Assembly: GCA_965237725.1 (NCBI GenBank)
Contig: OZ250151.1
Span: 1,364,001-1,428,000 of the forward strand
Origin: G965237725 sp965237725
Lineage (GTDB): Bacteria; Pseudomonadota; Gammaproteobacteria; Arenicellales; Poriferihabitantaceae
Length of the DNA stretch: 64,000 nucleotides
Direction of reading: 5' to 3'
Positions 27,639 to 35,604 of the stretch are shown here, piece by piece. A program made the position numbers and the translations under genes. Each line of letters begins with the position of its first letter. Positions within the stretch are counted from its first letter, which is position 1. A model generated the notes under the pieces. It worked only from the letters and a program-made list of their open reading frames with translations. It made no database searches and was not told the DNA's origin.

Positions 27639-27998
27639 TTACTGAATTTCTTTTAATTTCGGTGGCAGCCTGTCATCTGTCGCCACCGCGGTAATCACCA
27701 GATGACGCTCCAGATAGACATTAAAATTTTCATAAAACCATGTGCTTATGGGTGGATCCCCCACAGGCCCATTACGGCGTACAGGTTCGCCAAATTTCGC
27801 AATTACGGTACCCGAAGCCATTCCTCGAGTGGGTAATCCTCGAGTTGGTTCGATCTCCTTGAAATTATCGGTCTGATAATCAAAAGAATCGCCGTCAAAA
27901 GCGTAAATATTATGAATTGAGGGAATCGTAGCGCTGAGTAGAAAAACCGTCAATCCCCCCAGAATTGAAACCTTGATGCCTTTCATGAAATGAAACAT
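27639..27998 (-). CDS. Conserved small exported protein, function unknown
   Basis: A 119-residue protein with an N-terminal hydrophobic segment (VSILGGLTVFLLSATIPSI), probably a signal peptide cut near YAFDG. The mature part carries RGMASGTVIAKFGEPV and GDPPISTWFYENFNVYLE. The G-M-x(5)-V-x(2)-F-G-E-P pattern resembles small outer-membrane BamE/SmpA-like proteins and an uncharacterised proteobacterial family. I assign no function. Two in-frame ATGs (27998 and the MKG start 12 bp on) are possible. It lies 35 bp after ctaA on the same strand. Confidence 0.65.
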   Translation of the reverse strand: MFHFMKGIKVSILGGLTVFLLSATIPSIHNIYAFDGDSFDYQTDNFKEIEPTRGLPTRGMASGTVIAKFGEPVRRNGPVGDPPISTWFYENFNVYLERHLVITAVATDDRLPPKLKEIQ

Positions 27999-28033
27999 AG
28001 CTGATTTTTCATCAATTGTCGACTCCCAGAACC

Positions 28034-29068
28034 TTAATTTGTAGATGAGACAGAATGAGGAATGGGGTGCAAGCTGGAAGAAATTGCAATGACCACACTA
28101 CTTAATAGTAGTAAAGCCCCGGCCTGGTGGGAAACCCCAAGCACGGGATGAACCGCACTTAGCAATGTTGCAATACCCAGGCCAATTTGCAATAAAACCC
28201 CTACTACCATTCCTGCGGCAATGAATTTCATGCTCCGGTGTTTATGTTCAGAAACAAAATACCAGGCGTACACGATAACCAATATCATAATAATAAAGGC
28301 AAGACTTCGATGCACAAACTGAATGGTAATTTGATTCTCAAATATATTACGCCAGGCCGGAATTAGTGCATTAATTTGATCCGGAACCCAGAATTCTCCC
28401 ATTTTTGGAAAAGTATTGTATATCTGTCCTGCGTGAGTGCCCGCAACAAATCCGCCGCTAGTGATCATTACCAAAATCAGCACGAGCAAAATGCCGCCTA
28501 TGACTGGCGTACCGGGCTGCTGCATTTGCAATGCGGGAATAAGGCCAACTAATACTCTTAACATATAGCCGTAAATAATAACCGCAATTATCAAATGCGC
28601 GGCAAGTCGATATTGACTTACCTGGGGCTGGTCAACCAGTCCACTTTTAACCATATACCAGCCCATACCACCTTGTATTGCACCAAAGATCAGCAACATG
28701 ATCAATCGCTTTGTAAGCGCAGAATTAATTTTTCGGATAAAAATAAAATATAACATCGGAAAAAAATACACAATTCCAATCAGCCTTCCAAGGAGTCGAT
28801 GGGCATATTCCATCAAATAAATAAATTTAAATTGGTCAAGATCCATTGACCAATTTAATTGTTTGAATTCGGGGAATTGCTGATATCTAGCAAAGACTTC
28901 GGACCATGCCACTTCATTAATAGGCGGCAAAATACCCAGCAACGGCTTCCAGTCCACCATGGACAATCCTGAGCCGGTTAGTCGAACTGCACCGCCGAGC
29001 AAAACCATTGCAAAAACCATGGTGCAACACAATGCCAGCCAAATAACAATAATTTTACGAGTTTCCAT
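28034..29068 (-). CDS. ctaA: Heme A synthase
   Basis: A 344-residue CtaA/Cox15 protein with eight membrane helices. It opens with a helix and AVRLTGSGLSMVDWKPLLG, then FIYLMEYAHRLLGRLIGI with a heme-ligand His. Later come GTHAGQIYNTFPKMG, FVHRSLAFIIMILVIVYAW and LGVSHQAGALLLLSS with further heme-ligand His residues. It converts heme O to heme A for aa3-type cytochrome oxidase. No cytochrome oxidase genes are in this window. The SGLSMVDW and NTFPKMGEFWVPD motifs are those of the proteobacterial long form. Confidence 0.92.
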   Translation of the reverse strand: METRKIIVIWLALCCTMVFAMVLLGGAVRLTGSGLSMVDWKPLLGILPPINEVAWSEVFARYQQFPEFKQLNWSMDLDQFKFIYLMEYAHRLLGRLIGIVYFFPMLYFIFIRKINSALTKRLIMLLIFGAIQGGMGWYMVKSGLVDQPQVSQYRLAAHLIIAVIIYGYMLRVLVGLIPALQMQQPGTPVIGGILLVLILVMITSGGFVAGTHAGQIYNTFPKMGEFWVPDQINALIPAWRNIFENQITIQFVHRSLAFIIMILVIVYAWYFVSEHKHRSMKFIAAGMVVGVLLQIGLGIATLLSAVHPVLGVSHQAGALLLLSSVVIAISSSLHPIPHSVSSTN

Positions 29069-29243
29069 TGTTATCGAATGTGCAAATCCAGAAATGTCCG
29101 TATTAACTTGCTTCGGGTCCCTTCGGACCTGCTACCAAACATCCCGCAACATTTCTTCGGGAAAAAATCTGGTGGTAATCGTGTTGATCTGGAATTAGTA
29201 ATTAGTATAATGAGATATAACGTTTACCAGGTCGGGCGAATAA

Positions 29244-30461
29244 TCAACTTCCCCAACGTTGAAATACCAGGGAGCAATTGGTGCCGCCGAATCCAAAACT
29301 ATTGCTCATCGCCACATCAATTTCGATGTCTTTTTGGGTTTCAGTTACGATTGGAAACCCTTGTGCATCATCGTCAAGGTTTTCGATATTCGCAGATGCA
29401 GGAATAATTCCCGATTCCATCATAAGCATTGTATATATAGATTCGTTCACACCCGCAGCACCCAATGCATGCCCGGTTACGGATTTTGTGGCACTGATTG
29501 GCGGACAGTTATCACCAAAAACGCCGGAGATTGCCTCGAGCTCTTTCATATCACCAACCGGCGTGCTGGTACCGTGGGCATTGATATACTGAATGGGTCG
29601 ATCAACGGTCTGCATTGCCTGACGCATACATCGAATCGCGCCTTCACCCGATGGTTGCACCATGTCATAACCATCCGAAGTAGCGCCATAACCAACCAGC
29701 TCGGCAAAAATAGGTGCGCCTCGTTTTTCTGCATGCTCAAGGTCTTCAAGCACCACAACACCTGCGCCACCAGAAATCACAAATCCGTCTCTATCTCTGT
29801 CATATGGCCGGGAAGCTTTTTCCGGCGTATCATTATAATTTGAGGATAGAGCACCCATACCATCAAACAAAACAGAAAGCGACCAATGCAATTCTTCACC
29901 GCCACCTGCAAATACAACATTCTGTTTGCCGAGTTGAATTAACTCTGCACCATGTCCAATACAGTGAGCGCTGGTAGAACAGGCTGAACTAATGGAATAA
30001 GAAACACCTTTGATTTTGTAGGCTGTGCCGACGCAGGCAGGAATAGTGCTCGACATGGTTTTAGTCACCATGTAAGGCCCAACCCGTTTGACACCACGTT
30101 CTCGAAGCGTATCCGCAGCAATAACAATATTTTCAGGGGAAGCTCCGCCTGTGCCCAGCAATAAACCGGTTCGTTCGCTACTCACCACATCTTCTGATAA
30201 TTGTGCGTGATCAATGGCCTCCTGCATCGCAATATAACTGTATGCCGCGGCATCTCCCATAAATCGATACAATTTTCTATCGATAATTGATTTTGCATCA
30301 ATATTTAGCGCGCCATGGACATGACTGCGCATGCCCAATTCTGCATACTCTTGACAATTGACAATACCGGACTGACCCGAAAGTAATGCGCTGCGAACTT
30401 CCTCCTTATTGTTTCCTAAACTACAAACAATTCCGAAACCCGTTATGACTACTCTTTTCAT
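29244..30461 (-). CDS. fabB: 3-oxoacyl-ACP synthase I
   Basis: A 405-residue ketosynthase. Catalytic Cys in SISSACSTSAHCIGHGAEL (about residue 163), His in YINAHGTSTPVGD and His in KSVTGHALGAAGVNESIYT. Length and start MKRVVITGFGIVCSLGNN match FabB rather than FabF. It elongates cis-3-decenoyl-ACP and so channels carbon into unsaturated fatty acids. It follows fabA by 178 bp on the same strand, the classical gammaproteobacterial fabAB pair. Confidence 0.95.
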   Translation of the reverse strand: MKRVVITGFGIVCSLGNNKEEVRSALLSGQSGIVNCQEYAELGMRSHVHGALNIDAKSIIDRKLYRFMGDAAAYSYIAMQEAIDHAQLSEDVVSSERTGLLLGTGGASPENIVIAADTLRERGVKRVGPYMVTKTMSSTIPACVGTAYKIKGVSYSISSACSTSAHCIGHGAELIQLGKQNVVFAGGGEELHWSLSVLFDGMGALSSNYNDTPEKASRPYDRDRDGFVISGGAGVVVLEDLEHAEKRGAPIFAELVGYGATSDGYDMVQPSGEGAIRCMRQAMQTVDRPIQYINAHGTSTPVGDMKELEAISGVFGDNCPPISATKSVTGHALGAAGVNESIYTMLMMESGIIPASANIENLDDDAQGFPIVTETQKDIEIDVAMSNSFGFGGTNCSLVFQRWGS

Positions 30462-30639
30462 GTAAAACTCACCGTACGAATAAATCGAACTTTTTAAAAA
30501 AATGTGTGCTGCTATTTTTCATTAGCTGGGCCATTAGCTGGAAAATATGGTCATAGAAAAACAAGATTCAATACCAAACGCCATAGATTAAGTTGATTCT
30601 CAAACTAATTATCGATAAATAGCATACAAAATCAGCAAA

Positions 30640-31158
30640 TCATACTGCTGTTGTGTTTTTGAATAACCCAACTCTGAGATCTTTACACCTATAGACCTCA
30701 CCACCATCCACCGAAACTACGCCGTCAGCTATACCCATTACCAGTTTACGCATAATTACCCGTTTAAAATCTATACGATAGGTAATCATTTCACAGTTGG
30801 GGGTTATTTGACCAATAAATTTTATCTCCCCTGAACCCAGCGCACGTCCGTGACCTTGACCCCCACGCCAGCCAAGAGAAAATCCGACCAGCTGCCAGAG
30901 TGCGTCCAGACCGAGACAACCAGGCATTACCGGATCGCCTTCAAAATGGCATTGGAAAAACCACAAGTCTGGAGAAATGTCCAGTTCGGCGACAACCACC
31001 CCTTTGCCGTATTCACCACCATCTTCATCGATATGAACAATCCTGTCGAACATTAACATGTTGGGGAGCGGTAATTGAGCATTCCCCGGGCCAAACATAT
31101 CTCCATGGCCACACATAAGTAGCTCTTCGTTACTGAAATGATTTTTTTTATTGTCCAA
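30640..31158 (-). CDS. fabA: 3-hydroxydecanoyl-ACP dehydratase/isomerase
   Basis: A 172-residue hot-dog-fold enzyme of the same length as E. coli FabA. The catalytic His lies in FFQCHFEGDPVMPGCLGLDALWQLVGF and the second catalytic acid in the same helix. The start FSNEELLMCGHGDMFGPGNAQLP is diagnostic. It dehydrates 3-hydroxydecanoyl-ACP and isomerises trans-2 to cis-3-decenoyl-ACP. The gene is divergent from the histone-like gene. No FabR/FadR-type operator could be recognised upstream. Confidence 0.96.
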   Translation of the reverse strand: MDNKKNHFSNEELLMCGHGDMFGPGNAQLPLPNMLMFDRIVHIDEDGGEYGKGVVVAELDISPDLWFFQCHFEGDPVMPGCLGLDALWQLVGFSLGWRGGQGHGRALGSGEIKFIGQITPNCEMITYRIDFKRVIMRKLVMGIADGVVSVDGGEVYRCKDLRVGLFKNTTAV

Positions 31159-31643
31159 TAGAATGCCCGAGTATTAAAAATCTAGTAAGTATCGATTTTA
31201 ACCTAGTCAAAAAATGTTTGATATCAAAGGTTTTCAAATAAGTACCGGATATATTTATAACAATAGATTTTAAAATTTACACTTTTCAGTATCGTGCCTG
31301 AAATTTGTTGCCATAGTACCAAAGAAAGAACGGTCAACTTGTTGAAATATTACTACCAATATTAAAATAAAATATCTTTACTAAACAATTGCAAGTAATT
31401 CCATTGAAATTAATTCTTTTAAATTGTTGACATTGATACACAGATATCTTACGTTTCCTTTGTTGACTTGAATTAATAAGTTAACAATATAATTTTACTT
31501 ACAAAATTCACTGCATTAAATTATCTTAACTAGTTCTGGGAACTGTACTTAATTTCGATCATGCAAATTAGTAATCAGCTTATCGCATTAGCTGCGGTTT
31601 TTAGATAATACCATTCATTTTTACGACCGAGAGGTAAATACCA
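31159..31643. other. AT-rich intergenic region between fabA and the histone-like gene
   Basis: A 485 bp gene-free, strongly AT-rich spacer. It must hold divergent promoters for fabA and the lysine-rich protein. The only sigma-70-like pair I can point to is listed separately. No long repeats, tRNA or convincing small RNA fold are seen. Confidence 0.6.
31463..31493 (+). promoter_or_regulatory. Candidate sigma-70 promoter for the histone-like gene
   Basis: TTGACT at 31463-31468 and TATAAT at 31488-31493, spaced by 19 bp, which is long. Transcription would start near 31500, leaving a leader of about 145 nt. A TTGACA at 31427 lacks a well-spaced -10 box. Confidence 0.35.
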
Positions 31644-32144
31644 ATGGCCAAAAAGAAGACGAAAGCTTCATCTAAGAAAAAAGCAGCATCCAAGAAAAAA
31701 GTAACCAAGAAAGCCACTAAGAAAAAAGCAGTAAAGAAAAAGGCTGCGAAGAAAAAAGCAGCCAAGAAAAAAGTAACCAAGAAAGCCACTAAGAAAAAAG
31801 CCACTAAAAAGAAAGCCGCGAAGAAAAAAGCAGCCAAGAAAAAAGCAGCCAAGAAAAAAGCAGCCAAGAAAAAAAAGGTAACTCGGAAAAAAGCAAATAA
31901 AAAGAAAGCCGCTAAGAAAAAAGCAGCCAAGAAAAAAGCTGCGAAGAAAAAAAAGGTAACCCGGAAAAAAGCAACTAAAAAGAAAGCCGCTAAGAAAAAA
32001 GCAGCCAAGAAAAAAGCTGCGAAGAAAAAAAAGGTAACTCGGAAAAAAGCAAATAAAAAGAAAGCCGCTAAGAAAAAAGCAGCCAAGAAAAAAGCAGCCA
32101 AGAAAAAAGTTTCTAAAAAGAAACCAGCTCGAAAAAAAAAATAA
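31644..32144 (+). CDS. Lysine/alanine-repeat histone H1-like protein
   Basis: A 166-residue protein composed almost only of Lys, Ala and a few Thr, Val and Arg residues in AKKKAAKKKA-type units. A longer internal repeat of about 39 residues starts at each KKKVTRKKA block and recurs three times. The AGAGGT sequence before ATG 31644 is a good ribosome-binding site. Such proteins (HctB/AlgP-tail/H1-like) bind DNA non-specifically and help compact the nucleoid. The repeat makes its length prone to change by slippage. The phenylalanine-rich reverse frame is a shadow. It is a stand-alone gene. Confidence 0.88.
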   Translation: MAKKKTKASSKKKAASKKKVTKKATKKKAVKKKAAKKKAAKKKVTKKATKKKATKKKAAKKKAAKKKAAKKKAAKKKKVTRKKANKKKAAKKKAAKKKAAKKKKVTRKKATKKKAAKKKAAKKKAAKKKKVTRKKANKKKAAKKKAAKKKAAKKKVSKKKPARKKK

Positions 32145-32262
32145 GGTGAAGAAAAGAGCTGGATTGAAAATTCGGCTCCCTTTCTGAATCTTAAACAGGT
32201 CGTAGGAATTCCCGTAGAAATCGCAAGATTTCTGCGGGGGGTAGCCTTCTCACCTCTCAAAG

Positions 32263-32305
32263 TCCCCAGTTTGGCAATTTCGCCTGCTGGGGATTGTTAT
32301 TTTTG
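32263..32305 (+). terminator. Terminator-like hairpin after the histone-like gene
   Basis: TCCCCAG (32263-32269) pairs with CTGGGGA (32287-32293), with an inner GGC/GCC pair, followed by TTGTTATTTTT. Another hairpin, AGAAATC-GCAA-GATTTCT, lies upstream at 32216-32233. The first has the shape of a rho-independent terminator for the forward transcript. Confidence 0.6.
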
Positions 32306-32380
32306 GTGGAAAATTTCTATTTCCAAAAGGACCACAGAGATTTGTGCAGCTAAACAACCCATTTACGCCGAAATTATCAG

Positions 32381-33406
32381 CTAGCCGCCGATATAGGACA
32401 TTTCTACTTTTTGGGACTTATTTGCAATAACATTTGAGGATGGATTGTCCTTCCTTAGCATGGAATACTGGTCCGATCTCCCCGTCCAGATTGACGCAAT
32501 ATTCTCCCGAATTTCAACATCAGAACGGCATTGCACCAACAGGGTTTTTAAATTATATCCTGAGGTCGCAAACAAACAGGTAAATAACTCACCTTTTGCT
32601 GACAAGCGTGCCCGTGCACAGGAATTACAGAATGGCTGCGTTATGGAAGAAATCACGCCGATTTCCCCGCTACCGTCCACAAATCGCCATCTTTTTGCTA
32701 CCTCGCCATCGTAGTTCGCATCGATGGGTTCAATAGGGAATTCCGAATTTATCATTTCAATGATTTCCCTGGAGCTGAATACTTTTTCTGTACTCCACTG
32801 ATTATGATTACCAACATCCATGAATTCAATAAATCTCAGAATGACGCCACTGCCCTTAAAATTCCCGACCATGGGCAAGATGTCAGCATCATTAATCCCT
32901 TTCTGCACCACCATATTAACTTTCACTGCATCGAACTGGGCAGCCAATGCATGCTTGATGCCATCCAGAATCGTCTGTTGGGGATAGGAAATCTGATTAA
33001 TTTGCTGGTAAATCTCCGGGGTAAGTGCATCCAGGCTTATGTTGATTCGATTTATACCGGCGGTTTTTAGTTTCCTGGCTCGCTGCTCAGTCAATAGTGA
33101 TGCATTGGTTGTGATCGCTATGTCCCGAATATCTTCAACAGCAGCGATTTTTTCGATGAGTATTTCTAAATCCTTTCTTAACAACGGTTCACCGCCGGTT
33201 AATCGAATTTTCTGCACACCTAACTCGGCAAAGATTTTGACCAGCAATTCAATTTCTTCATAGCTTAACAACACGCTGGATTTCAGAAACGGATAGCCTT
33301 TGCCGAATACATCTTTCGGCATGCAATAGCCACAGCGAAAATTGCATCGGTCAGTAACCGAAATTCTCAAATCATGAAGGGGTCGGTTTAATGCATCTTT
33401 TATCAC
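32381..33406 (-). CDS. moaA: GTP 3',8-cyclase MoaA
   Basis: A 341-residue radical SAM enzyme, the first step of molybdopterin synthesis. The SAM cluster is C21-N-F-R-C25-G-Y-C28. Then KIRLTGGEPLLRKDLEILI. The C-terminal cluster motif is PFCNSCARARLSAKGELFTCLF and the chain ends in Gly-Gly, as MoaA does. It is the last gene, 119 bp after the second MoaD-like gene, of the AOR operon. It may be a dedicated copy supplying cofactor for that tungsten/molybdenum enzyme. Whether a second moaA exists elsewhere cannot be seen. Confidence 0.95.
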   Translation of the reverse strand: MIKDALNRPLHDLRISVTDRCNFRCGYCMPKDVFGKGYPFLKSSVLLSYEEIELLVKIFAELGVQKIRLTGGEPLLRKDLEILIEKIAAVEDIRDIAITTNASLLTEQRARKLKTAGINRINISLDALTPEIYQQINQISYPQQTILDGIKHALAAQFDAVKVNMVVQKGINDADILPMVGNFKGSGVILRFIEFMDVGNHNQWSTEKVFSSREIIEMINSEFPIEPIDANYDGEVAKRWRFVDGSGEIGVISSITQPFCNSCARARLSAKGELFTCLFATSGYNLKTLLVQCRSDVEIRENIASIWTGRSDQYSMLRKDNPSSNVIANKSQKVEMSYIGG

Positions 33407-33525
33407 AGCAAACTCTTTACCAATGGCTCAATATGTATTTGTTCAAAAATTTAGAATACACCCATTTTCACGCAGAGCACAGCAATTTGTTGATCCTTTA
33501 CGCTAAAAATGTAGGGTTTAATCCA

Positions 33526-33774
33526 CTATCCACCCTGAATTGTTGGCCAAACTGATAGCGTATCACCATCCTTAAGGGTTTCATCCCTTTGCTCTTCTGG
33601 GAGAAATACACCGTTGAGCATCATCATTTGCACCTCTTCCCTTGGCACTTTGTAGCGATCGACGATTTGGTGTGGGGTCTGATCATCGTTGAACGATAGT
33701 TCCAGGGTATTGCCATCGACATCACCTGGCAAATACTCCATTAAGCTGGAAAATAACTTTACGGTTATGTTCAT
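33526..33774 (-). CDS. MoaD/ThiS-family ubiquitin-like sulfur carrier (second copy)
   Basis: An 82-residue beta-grasp protein ending Gln-Gly-Gly, the tail that is adenylated and thiocarboxylated. It starts MNITVKLFSSLMEYLPGD and has DGDTLSVWPTIQGG at the end. The start at 33774 is set by a GGAGGT ribosome-binding site 10 bp upstream, which itself forms the last glycine codons of the preceding gene. It is about 50-60% similar by eye to the MoaD-like protein at 34078-34326. It probably carries sulfur to molybdopterin for the AOR cofactor. Confidence 0.88.
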   Translation of the reverse strand: MNITVKLFSSLMEYLPGDVDGNTLELSFNDDQTPHQIVDRYKVPREEVQMMMLNGVFLPEEQRDETLKDGDTLSVWPTIQGG

Positions 33775-33778
33775 GATC

Positions 33779-34081
33779 TCAACCACCTCCGCGGTGTAAG
33801 TATTTTTTAAATCTTTCTAAAAAATTCATATATTCTGTTTCTGAAAAATTTTTAAACTCTATTTCGATGTCTGTAACGGGTAGTTTAATCGAAGCAATTT
33901 GCCTGATTCGTTCCGGCCCAAGATTTAACAAAGCGGTTTGATCTTTGTGAGTCAAACTGTAATTCGTATTATCTATCCTGGTTACTATATACGGCTCAAC
34001 TGCTGAATTTAAACCTCTTAATAATTCAGAATGAGAAAATCCCATCTCTGATCGATAAATAAAATCATCTGAGGCGCTCAT
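33779..34081 (-). CDS. Unrecognised 100-residue protein between two MoaD-like genes
   Basis: A 100-residue acidic/basic soluble protein with no membrane segment. Visible blocks are FSHSELLRGLNSAVEPYIV, LNLGPERIRQIASIKLPVTDIEIEFK and FLERFKKYLHRGGG. The chain ends in Gly-Gly-Gly, like the ubiquitin-like carriers around it. However, these codons also form the ribosome-binding site of the next gene, so the tail may be incidental. Its ATG overlaps the stop of the upstream MoaD-like gene (ATGA), so it is translationally coupled. The tight coupling makes it a real gene and a likely accessory for AOR maturation; the function is unknown. Confidence 0.75.
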   Translation of the reverse strand: MSASDDFIYRSEMGFSHSELLRGLNSAVEPYIVTRIDNTNYSLTHKDQTALLNLGPERIRQIASIKLPVTDIEIEFKNFSETEYMNFLERFKKYLHRGGG

Positions 34082-34326
34082 CCTCCAGCCACAGGAGGCC
34101 AGATGGCAAGTGTGTCATTTTCCATTAACGGACTATCACGAGCAGCCTGATCAATGTACACACCGTTAACCAGTACCAGATGGACATCTGACCGAGGAAC
34201 CGAGTAGGTATCGATCAATTGATTGGGTGTTGTATTGCTGTCTACTTCAATGTTGATCACATTTTTTACCGCGCCTTCAGGTAAATAGTCCATCAATGAT
34301 GCGAACAACTTAAATTCAATTTGCAT
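34078..34326 (-). CDS. MoaD/ThiS-family ubiquitin-like sulfur carrier (first copy)
   Basis: An 82-residue beta-grasp protein, MQIEFKLFASLMDYLPEG to DTLAIWPPVAGG, ending in the functional Gly-Gly. It belongs to the MoaD-like proteins found with aldehyde oxidoreductases. It lies 23 bp after the FAD/NAD oxidoreductase and overlaps the 100-residue gene by 4 bp. Having two such carriers in one operon suggests specialised roles, for example for the two pterins of the bis-pterin W cofactor. That is inference. Confidence 0.88.
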   Translation of the reverse strand: MQIEFKLFASLMDYLPEGAVKNVINIEVDSNTTPNQLIDTYSVPRSDVHLVLVNGVYIDQAARDSPLMENDTLAIWPPVAGG

Positions 34327-34349
34327 GAAATGCTTTTTTACGACCCGCT

Positions 34350-35594
34350 TTATCCCTGGGTTGCTGCGAGATAGGCCTCCATAATCAGCAGGGGATTTTC
34401 CATCAGTCGATCTTTCCAGGGACCCAGTTTAAATCTTCCCTGAACCAAACCCCGCAATACGCCAACGTGTTGGGTTAGACCCAGCGCATTTGCGCCAACC
34501 AGGGTATCACCATCAAATTGCAACTGAAGATAACGAAAATTTTCTTCATCCACTAATGTTGCACAATCGCCACCTTTAACCCCTTCCCACTGGCCGTAAG
34601 AAACTGAAATTAAACCAATGGTATCCAATACATTCATTAACACACTGCCCTGATGTTTTACCGACCCATGACTTGTCATATTATTGGCAGCGACCCGACC
34701 ATGTTCGACCGCTGTGGGCTGAATCGCCTGCACAGTATATTCCCCAGTAGAAAAATCTCGGCCGCATGCCACGTCTCCTGCGGCGTAAATATCTGCTACG
34801 GATGAACACATGAGTTCATCAATGACAACAGCGCCGTTGGATAACTCAATGCCCGATCCCTCGAGAAATTCCGCATTAGCTCGAACCCCGGCAGCTGAAA
34901 TCACCAGTTCCGCCACAACTTCTCTGCCACCGCTCACTTTTACATTAACATTATCGCCATGGGATTCAATTGCCTCTACCTGGGAGCTGGTCATCACATT
35001 CACGCCTTTATCCTGACACCATTTTTCCAGCAAAGTACCGCAGGTTTCGTCAAGCATTCTGGGCACCATGCGATTACCCATTTCGATGACGGTGAGATTC
35101 GCGCCAGAAGAAACCAGGGCTTCGAGAATGATACAGCCAATGAACCCAGCGCCGATCAGGACCACGGATGCCCCTGGTTTAATCCCGCTGGATATCTTTC
35201 TCGCATCTTCCAGGGTCCAGCAACTGGTCACCCTGTCATGATCGATGCCCGGAATAGGTGGTGATATTGGCCGTGACCCTGTCGCCACCAGTAACTTATC
35301 GTACTTCTCCTTTTTGCCGCTGGTTAACGATAACTTCTTTGCCGCCGTATCTACGGATTTGACCGTATCGACAACAACATCAACTTTAAGATCTTTGAAA
35401 TGGTCTTTTTGCTTTCGAAGATAGGTGCCGTGCTCATCGATGTTTTCTATGAGCAAATACGGGATGGCCATTCTCGAATAAGGCGGTTCAGGCTCTTCAC
35501 CAATGATGGTTATTTCCGCAGCGGGATCCAGTTTTCTAATGGTTTCCGCCGCGACAATCCCAGCGGGTCCCGCGCCAACAATCACATGTTTCAT
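34350..35594 (-). CDS. FAD/NAD(P)-dependent oxidoreductase, AOR-associated
   Basis: A 414-residue pyridine nucleotide-disulfide-type reductase without redox-active disulfide. FAD motif HVIVGAGPAGIVAAETIR, then SRMAIPYLLIENIDE and LLVATGSRPISPPIPGI. The NAD motif is VVLIGAGFIGCIILEALVSSGA and the second FAD motif DIYAAGDVACGRDFSTG. It resembles the FAD subunit (AorC type) of proteobacterial aldehyde oxidoreductases, which passes electrons to NAD+. It lies 10 bp downstream of the AOR catalytic gene. Confidence 0.88.
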   Translation of the reverse strand: MKHVIVGAGPAGIVAAETIRKLDPAAEITIIGEEPEPPYSRMAIPYLLIENIDEHGTYLRKQKDHFKDLKVDVVVDTVKSVDTAAKKLSLTSGKKEKYDKLLVATGSRPISPPIPGIDHDRVTSCWTLEDARKISSGIKPGASVVLIGAGFIGCIILEALVSSGANLTVIEMGNRMVPRMLDETCGTLLEKWCQDKGVNVMTSSQVEAIESHGDNVNVKVSGGREVVAELVISAAGVRANAEFLEGSGIELSNGAVVIDELMCSSVADIYAAGDVACGRDFSTGEYTVQAIQPTAVEHGRVAANNMTSHGSVKHQGSVLMNVLDTIGLISVSYGQWEGVKGGDCATLVDEENFRYLQLQFDGDTLVGANALGLTQHVGVLRGLVQGRFKLGPWKDRLMENPLLIMEAYLAATQG

Positions 35595-35604
35595 TTTTTA
35601 AGGT

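Noticed and set aside
31601..32260. 219-residue phenylalanine/alanine-rich reverse ORF
   Set aside because: It is the reverse complement of the lysine-repeat gene. The forward frame has a ribosome-binding site and an established protein type.
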